This document shows positions 56,818 to 64,000 of a stretch of 64,000 bases of DNA, in pieces; within the stretch, counting starts at the first letter, position 1, and each line of letters starts with the position of its first letter. The notes beneath the pieces are model-generated. The model ran no database searches, had not been told where the DNA came from, and saw only the letters and a program-made list of their open reading frames with translations. Origin of the DNA: Nymphaea colorata (Eukaryota > Streptophyta > Magnoliopsida > Nymphaeales > Nymphaeaceae). The stretch lies in contig NC_045138.2 of assembly GCF_008831285.2 (NCBI RefSeq), positions 40,043,115 to 40,107,114 of the forward strand, given 5' to 3'. Position numbers and translations under genes: made by a program.

Positions 56818-58722
56818 CATATGATCTTATTTTTATGGCCACAACTCAAAGCACTTGGTTTCCTGGAACTGCATCCTTCCTTTACCAAATGAAACCACAT
56901 CCATTCAGTTCAGAGCTTGGCGTCCAGCATGTTGACAAAATTTATAGGCTGACCTTCCATCATGTGCTGCCACAGAAAGGTTAATCTTAGATCTTTCTTC
57001 AGTTTATTGATGAGGTAACATGTGCATTGCAGAATTTTGGAGTACTGTTGATAAATTCTGAGGCATGTATTTTTTCTATAATGCTTATCAAATGCATCAA
57101 AAGTGGGTTCCTACATGTGCTGATTAATATTGATTATAGGACATGAGATGAAGGAGATTACTAGTCTTCCAGTTCAGTTGTATATTCCTGTCTGCACAGC
57201 TGGAGATTATAGTACGTATTTGCAGATTTGAATCCGCAAAGATGATTCATTTTGCTTTATGAAGTACAAATAGAATTCTTATCTAGTAATCGTTCAGAAA
57301 TGTGCTTCTCTAATATGTAGAAGTGGATGCTGTACCATGCTCCCATGTATTTGTTATTGTGTCCACATTTATGTGCATGCTGCTTAGGACCTCTTCCTTG
57401 TTCAGCCTAGAGTTGGTCAGTTAAGCGGCTTAAGCCCTGGTCTGATCTACCAGTCCCGTTCTGCATGACTACACCCACTATCATGTATGATGGAGAGATA
57501 AAACCGGAACTTAAAAAACAAGCTTTCAATCCTGTAAGCAAGCCTTAATGCTTATTCTTGAACAACCGACTTACCTGGTTTGTTTTATGTGCAGGCATCT
57601 TGTTTCAGTGAGTGCCTGATCTTAGTGGTACTGCAGGTCGGCAGAAGCAGCTGGTGTTTCGTGCTATAGACAGTTTAACTTGAAACAAGACCGTGTCCTC
57701 TCAGTTTCACCTAACCAGTACGTCTAATGCACTCTGATTTGTGGGTTGAACATCCAAAAGGTTCAAGGCGAATAAACGTCTCTCCCCTTAAAAGTGGTTT
57801 TCTGCTTCATTTTTGCTTAAAAACGAAAACATGTATGGAGGACAGCTTGCCTTTTGGTAGCCCTCAGGCTCGGTTGCTAGCCAAGACGGCTAGCCGCTTT
57901 CAATTTGAGCTAAAAGCTGCTGAAAATATGCACGGTCGTAAATAGATATTTCTGCCGGGAACAAGGTAAAACACATCGTATGCAATTTCCAGTCCTTTTC
58001 TTTTGCCACCGCATTCGTTGAGCTAAAACGTTAACGGCTGTTACGAACTTTGCGATCAATTCCTTTCAAGTCCATGCTCTAGAGAAAAAACTCAGAATGC
58101 CCAAAATTTCGTGTTGGATTTGCTTCCCCTGTTGCCATCTGTTCAAGATCGAAGCTCTCGAGGACTGGAGATTCGGCTACAGATCTTTGGACTTTGGAGT
58201 GTCGGCTCAATTTCCTATTGAGCTGTACACCTTTCCCTTTTAAGGGTAATTTCTAATATAGGCTCCACTTTCTCCCGATATTCCATATCGGGTACCTCGA
58301 GTATGAAAAGGACAAAAAAAGGGAAAATAATAACAACCATTTTGAACCTTATGAAGAGAAATTAGAAAACGGAAAACAAATTTTTTTTAATAAGTATGCG
58401 ACTCATTTCAACTAATGAGGGTATGGCTGGCGCTGGGACAAATTTCAGAATAACCTCCACCACGAGTTCAAGAATCCAGTCCAATCGGATCGTGATATGA
58501 AATTCAAGTAAAAGAGGGGTTCGCGTCAGGAACCAGCGTTTCCTTAACATGATTCACTGCCCGTGCAAGAATTCGACATCCGGAGACGATTTCGTAAATC
58601 AATAAAACCATTAGAAAATAATTCACTTCAGAGTTCACACTACTGCCACTTCTATCCTCTTATCCTCAAAAGCCCGACGTGAACGTTGCCTCGCACCCAC
58701 ACCCTCAGCACAATCCTCCACC
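56818..58722. other. 3' flank of the At4g18490-like gene and CHLI promoter
   Basis: No gene is firmly supported. Plus-strand open frames at 56766-56984 and 57727-57945 lack recognisable motifs and may be part of a spliced 3' UTR. The last 100-200 nt before 58723 is the CHLI leader and includes GACGTGAACGTT near 58677, with two ACGT cores, a possible light-responsive bZIP/bHLH target. Confidence 0.45.
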
Positions 58723-60831
58723 ATGGCCGGACTTCTGGGTGGCTCCTCTTCCGCACTTCTTTTCGCTTCCAGAGGCCCTGCCTCTGCCTCTTCCAGACGG
58801 ACCTCCATCGCTTCGACCAATGGTAAGGATCTCAATCTCATGCGTTCCCTTCGGTGTTGTGGCGGTTATTTTGTTCTTGGGTTTATTTATTGTTTCTTCC
58901 CACGAAGCATGCCCGACCAGCAAAGCGCTTTGAAATCGAACTGACGTCAGCAATTTCACAGGTCAGATTTTTGGAAGAAACTTGAGAAAAGATTTTGTTG
59001 GTGGTCTGAGAAAGGGGAGATCTCATTTCCGACTCTCAGTTGCAAATGTGGCTACGGAACTCAGTTCCGTTGAACAGGTAAGCTTGAGCACTTCTGTTGT
59101 TTTTCTTTGCCCTTTCTTCATGAGACGCTAGACCATTGAAGGTTGCCTCTCTTGACCCGTTTCTGAAACTTCATAGACAAATCACTCTTCAAGTGTTGTT
59201 TCTCTAAGACCAGAAAACGAATGATGGAGAAAGGGGAATTTGGTTGGTTTTAAAAACACAAGTGCTCACGGTTCCGTGAGAGAGCACATAGATGGTTAGG
59301 AGTGAGACCTTCGTTGAAGCGGATATTCGATTACTTCTGTTCTTCATTAGAGTATGAGTCAGACGTACAAATAAGAATCTCTCTGCTCAGTGCATCTATG
59401 GTGGAGAATATACGGTGTTGAAATTGCAAACACCAGTTATCATTTGCGGAATTCCTTGGCGTGGAATTTTGACGCCCATTTCAACGAATGGATGAGGCCA
59501 TCTTAGAAATTTGGTAGGGTGAATAGAAACAAAAAGTTGAAAAGTAAAAGAATTCCTCACTACTATATCGTTTGGTCTTTTGAAAGTAAATACTATCAGC
59601 TTTCTTAGTATCTCGTTTCTTCTTCTGCTTATTGTCTATTAAGTTATTGCCCGGACGGCTCTTCACTTCCTCTTTCTGTTTTGATGTATAGTGATCATTT
59701 TTTATCATCCATGTTCTTCTTCAGAACTAAATTTGCATATATTTTACCTTGGTAATTTTGTGGTTATACAATTGACAGGCCGAGAACCTTGCAGCGAAAG
59801 AAAGCCAGCGCCCCGTCTTTCCATTCTCTGCTATTGTAGGCCAGGATGAAATGAAATTATGTCTTCTGCTGAATGTGATTGACCCAAAGATTGGTGGTGT
59901 TATGATTATGGGTGATAGAGGAACTGGGAAATCCACTACTGTTAGGTCCCTTGTGGACTTGCTACCAGAAATTAAAGTCGTTGCTGGTGACCCGTTCAAT
60001 TCTGATCCGAGTGATCCTGAGACAATGGGGATGGAAGTAAGAGACAAAATACTACAGGGGGAGAAGCTCCCAGTATTGACAACCAAGATTACCATGGTTG
60101 ACTTGCCACTTGGTGCCACAGAAGATAGGGTCTGTGGTACGATCGATATTGAAAAGGCACTCACTGAAGGTGTTAAGGCATTTGAACCTGGTCTACTTGC
60201 CAAAGCTAATAGAGGAATCCTTTATGTTGACGAAGTTAATCTGTTGGATGATCATTTGGTAGATGTTCTGTTAGATTCTGCAGCTTCTGGATGGAATACA
60301 GTAGAACGAGAAGGAATATCAATCTCTCATCCTGCTCGGTTTATTCTGATAGGTTCAGGAAACCCTGAAGAAGGTGAACTGAGGCCTCAGCTTCTGGACA
60401 GGTTTGGAATGCATGCACAAGTTGGGACTGTAAAGGATGCAGAATTAAGAGTTAAAATAGTTGAGGAGAGGGCAAAGTTTGACCAAAACCCAAAGGTTTT
60501 TCGAGAAGGCTACAGGGTAGAGCAGGAAAAGCTTCAAAATCAGATCTCTGGAGCAAGAGAAAACCTTTCTTCTGTTCAGATAGATCATGACCTCCGTGTT
60601 AAGATCTCAAAGGTGTGTGCTGAACTAAACGTTGATGGACTAAGAGGGGATATTGTTACAAACAGAGCTGCAAAGGCTTTAGCTGCCTTAAAGGGCAGGG
60701 AAAAAGTGACCGCTGAAGATATAGCAGTGGTCATTCCGAACTGCTTGAGACATCGTCTTAGGAAGGACCCATTGGAGTCTATTGATTCAGGATTGCTTGT
60801 TATAGAGAAATTCTATGAGGTTTTTAGCTGA
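58723..60831 (+). CDS. CHLI: Magnesium-chelatase subunit ChlI, chloroplastic
   Basis: The AAA+ ATPase subunit of Mg-chelatase. With ChlD it forms the ATP-driven complex that powers insertion of Mg into protoporphyrin IX by ChlH, the first committed step of chlorophyll synthesis in the plastid stroma. Exons: 58723-58822, 58962-59077 and 59779-60831 (all GT-AG), 422 aa, matching the usual 420-425. Residues 1 to about 60 are a Ser/Ala/Arg-rich transit peptide. [13 protein letters not shown] opens the AAA+ core. Walker A is GDRGTGKST (117-125) and Walker B ILYVDEVN (219-226). A sensor region GSGNPEEG and the arginine stretch [10 protein letters not shown] follow, with a helical C-terminal lid ending EKFYEVFS. 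Cys100 and Cys191 sit at the positions of the thioredoxin-regulated cysteine pair described for Arabidopsis CHLI1, so redox control is likely. Confidence 0.98.
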
Positions 60832-63575
60832 ATTGGTGATTGTGTTCTGCTTCAAATTTTGCTGTTAAATTTGCCACATTATTTCATTTACGGTTCTTTA
60901 TATGCCTAGAGGAGAAAATCAACAATCTACGTGTTTCAGTTTTTCAGTGTTCCAAGTGAAATATATTTCTAATTTGCTGGGATTCTCTTGTTCCATGGAG
61001 TGGCCTCCTGTTTCTTCAATTTCCATGGGCAATGAGGTAGGCCCTCTGCTTATGTCGGCTGATGCAGCTTTCCTTGCAAGAGGCTTCTATTTCATTCTCA
61101 TGGGGTAGGTCTAAAGCTAGTGGTCATTATGGGATCCTTATTCTTCCTAAACTTATTTTTAGTACCGGAAGATTTTTTTTTTTTTGATCCCTTAATGAAT
61201 TGTCAAAGCAACCCTAGTGATATGATTGGGTTTGTTTAGTATGAAACAAGTTTTGGTTCTCACGAAACAATATAAACTACTAGGTGTTTTGTTGAAAAGG
61301 GTTTAAACTCACACGATCAACTTAATTTTAAAGCATTTCAAGAAGTACTGGAGCAAGATTTCTTAGGGTGCTTGCTGGTATTCACTAATTTTGCTCCTGG
61401 CTAGACACAGTTGGACAGTTTGTATCCAAAATATGGTGGGAGACATACAGGGATATTCCAGGATGTGCATCTTACAGGAATGTTGAGCTCATGTTCTTCA
61501 AATTATGATACTTTGTAGGCTAGTGCTTTTAGGGAGAAGTTATTGGAAATTGTTGTAGCTTATAAGATGAAATTGGCCACTGCATCAGAGATATCAAATT
61601 CGCTCAGTCGTAAAAGAGAAACTTTGGCAGCCGGCTCTTCATGTTCAAATTGTATTTCAAGCTTTTTCCCAAACCCTGCACAAATGCGTGCAAACTGGAC
61701 ATGCTTCTTGACTAAGAAATAGCGTTCTGAACTACTTTTTCACTGGCAAGCCAGTGATTGTGTTCATGTAAATTTTGTTTTGGTAGTTATTTTCCAACAT
61801 ACGGCTTTTATGTACTGTGAACCTGGAAGGAATTTTTTTCTTGATAAGAGGAACTCAACCACTGTCAAGTGGCCCATTCTTCCTATTTTATTTGATCAAA
61901 CTGCTAAGCTGGTCCTCTTCAGCACTCTCTGGATTGCTGTGTGATGCAGAGGGAGCTGCTATACATTAATTTCTAACAACAGACTTCAGTTAGAGTTTAT
62001 GAGACTTCCAGTTCGAGTTTATGGCCTCTGGAGGTCTGCTCAAATGCTCTTGGCTGAATCAATATCCTTTTCCTCTGTTTTTCATTTAAAGTTTCTAGCC
62101 CATTTTGTTTTCTTCATTGAGGAAATGCATGATGACCTCGGCAGGGAACTTTTCTTTATTTTGACCAGACATCGATATAGGCTGCTTGGTGACTTCCATA
62201 TGCGTGGCATTACTTGTTCAACTTTGGCGCTCTTTTGACTGCTACCATCATCCACAACCGATGTTCTAATGGTCATCCAGCATCAACAGCATGAATGCCA
62301 CCATCTAAGATCCATATCTCATTTGCCAATGCACCATCTGTCCATGTCACAAGTTTCAGTCTGTGCTCTTTATGGCTGTGCATTTCATTACTGCATGATC
62401 AAATCAAAATCATCCTTATAAGAGGCGCATCTTTATAAAAAAATCTGCAGCTTGCTTTTTGTTTGTGCCACAAAAAGTTATTTAGAAGCTCAGGCAATGA
62501 TGTTTGGGTCTCTCCAAAACAAGTGGGCGGCCAAAGGAATGTTGGTAAGGTTGGTAAAAGTCACACACATCCGCTTATAGAAAAGGAGTGGTACAGTTCG
62601 TAGGCCTCTTGCTACATATAATTTAACTGATTAATTATATGATCTGCCCAACAATATTGTCGCCCCAAGGGAGGTTCTTCGAGGTGGGCCGACCTCAAGA
62701 AATGAGAGACGCCTTGTTCCTTGACATGGGCCCATCGACCATCGTCCTGAATCATGTGGCCGGCCTGGATACTCAACGGGAGTGCAGGATCCGGTGGTCA
62801 AAACTTACAGCCTGTTCAACCATGGAGCTTTAGGTGAGCGCAAGGGCACTGCCTCTTGGCACTTGTAAGTGGAAATCATCCGCATTCCTTGTTTTCTGAC
62901 TCGCTTGGATTGTGCATCTTTCTTCTACTGTTCTACAGATTTGGTCTTTCTAATGAAAATTTTGCGACACAACAGGCTAACGTTTTGATGAAATAATGAA
63001 AATACATTTATAATTTGCTTTCTTTGGTTTAACTTGCCGATTTGAGATGCCCATCTAAAATAAAAGACTGGAGCGAAATAATGAAAGGGTTGCTCTGCTA
63101 ATGTACACTGGATGCGTGATCCATTTCCAAGGTTCTAACAGCTAAACGTTTGATTCTTATGCAAGTTTCCTAGTGGCAGTTGAATCCGAGGCACCTGCGC
63201 GGTGAATCCCAGTTTCCTACGAGACCCAGCCAGCAAGCGTGGGGGTCGGAAAAAAGCTTCCTCGATATCAATGGCTTTCAAGGGTTAAATGTTTACCTGC
63301 GCATTCCTCGTTAGTATCAACGGTGTTTTCTTGCTTTCACCTTCTTTGGCTTCTTAGCCATTTCATGCTTCGCTTATCCAAACATTTGGTTATATGCTTT
63401 CTCCTTGAGAATCCATGCGGTTAACACACCTAGATGCACAGGGTCAGGGTGGGATTTGGTGCGAGGGACATTCTCCTGAAGGAGACATCTCATATTTGAT
63501 ATGCTCAAGATAACAATTAGAAGGTTTTTATTAGAATGGAATAATCTTCTGACTTAATTGCTCAATAAAACCACA
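60832..63575. other. Intergenic region between CHLI and the Nudix gene
   Basis: The first few hundred bases are the CHLI 3' UTR. No gene is supported in the rest. Plus-strand frames at 61999-62238 and 62639-62833 have no family features; the latter is in a GC-richer patch (62640-62820) of unknown origin that may be a repeat fragment. Confidence 0.5.
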
Positions 63576-64000
63576 TTACAAGAGTGAGCCATCTTCTCTC
63601 TGATTCAAGACATGAAATTCTGGCAACTGCTCCACAAAGTCCGGTGGCCGCTGAAACACGATGGATGCAGTTCGAATCAAGATCTGGGCAGTCAATCCCC
63701 ATATCATGAACTCACCCTTCTCGCATTGGAAATCGAAAAAATGGACCAGGAACTTCAGTCCCAACCATTCCCTCTCTTCCCATCTTCTCTTCTCATTCTA
63801 CAAAGCGAAAAATCTTGGTTATCGTATCCCCAGCGCAAGAAATGCGATCAAAAAGAGCAAAATCAGAAAACCAAAGCGAACCTTGAGGAACATCTCCAAA
63901 GGCGCATCGAAAATGGCGTCCACCTCTGACTTATTTGCAGACGGCGTGAAGGATTCCTTGTTGGGGAGTATGCAAACCACTGGTGCTACTCTCAATAGAT
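63576..64000 (-). CDS. Nudix hydrolase, 3' end only (NUDT11/15/22-like)
   Basis: The last two exons of a minus-strand gene that continues past the window edge. The penultimate exon covers 64000-63882 and reads LLRVAPVVCILPNKESFTPS ending DAPLEMFLK. The last exon covers 63797-63576 and reads NEKRRWEEREWLGLKFLVHF, then FMIWGLTAQILIRTASIVFQ and RPPDF. Both match the C-terminal half of the plant coenzyme A diphosphatase-type Nudix enzymes (NUDT11, 15 and 22), which hydrolyse CoA and related compounds in mitochondria, peroxisomes or plastids. The Nudix box itself is outside the window, so catalytic competence cannot be judged. The two exons join in frame with GT-AG borders. Confidence 0.85.

Noticed and set aside
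1-64000. CRISPR array, operon, integrated virus or bacterial insertion sequence
   Set aside because: No regularly spaced repeats with unique spacers, no polycistronic layout and no viral or bacterial protein signatures were found.

Overview
This is a stretch of plant nuclear DNA. Genes are sparse (eight recognisable protein genes in 64 kb). They have GT-AG introns, plant-specific families (a GTE bromodomain protein, a PPR protein, a CLE peptide, the Mg-chelatase subunit CHLI, an SPD1/Ycf45-like plastid ATPase) and AT-rich intergenic DNA full of microsatellites, MITEs, SINEs and LTR remnants. A flowering plant is clear; I cannot place it more precisely from sequence alone. There is no CRISPR array, operon, rRNA or functional tRNA gene.

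Layout: 1-2900 is AT-rich intergenic DNA. 3091-6248 (+) is a BET/GTE bromodomain gene whose first intron appears to be GC-AG; its 3' UTR may continue after a 3.5 kb intron to about 10 kb. 10-13.9 kb is intergenic. 13924-16675 (-) is a five-exon GDSL/SGNH esterase. 16.7-22.1 kb holds hAT-like and Tourist-like repeats. 22166-24526 (-) is an intronless PPR gene. 24.5-30.9 kb is repeat-rich, with a SINE bounded by a perfect 19-bp target duplication and a Copia-type solo LTR. 30894-31163 (-) encodes a CLE peptide precursor. 34821-41353 (-) is a nine-exon plastid P-loop ATPase (SPD1/Ycf45-like). 44833-45189 (+) is a small protein with a KEN box and a D-box behind E2F-like sites. 48157-56817 (+) is a twelve-exon gene resembling the Arabidopsis At4g18490 family; its last acceptor lies in a recent 249-bp tandem duplication. 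58723-60831 (+) is CHLI. 63576-64000 (-) is the 3' end of a Nudix hydrolase gene that runs off the window.

The genes are not an operon, but some themes recur. CHLI and the SPD1-like ATPase both serve plastids. The KEN/D-box gene and the At4g18490-like gene are adjacent and both have E2F-like sites upstream, suggesting S-phase expression. I see no convincing new multi-gene system. The items most worth checking are the small KEN/D-box protein, the duplicated splice acceptor with a truncated decoy exon, the GC-AG intron, and the fold-back element at 55.3-55.6 kb. All exon boundaries were deduced by eye from reading frame and splice consensus; each model closes in frame across all its junctions.
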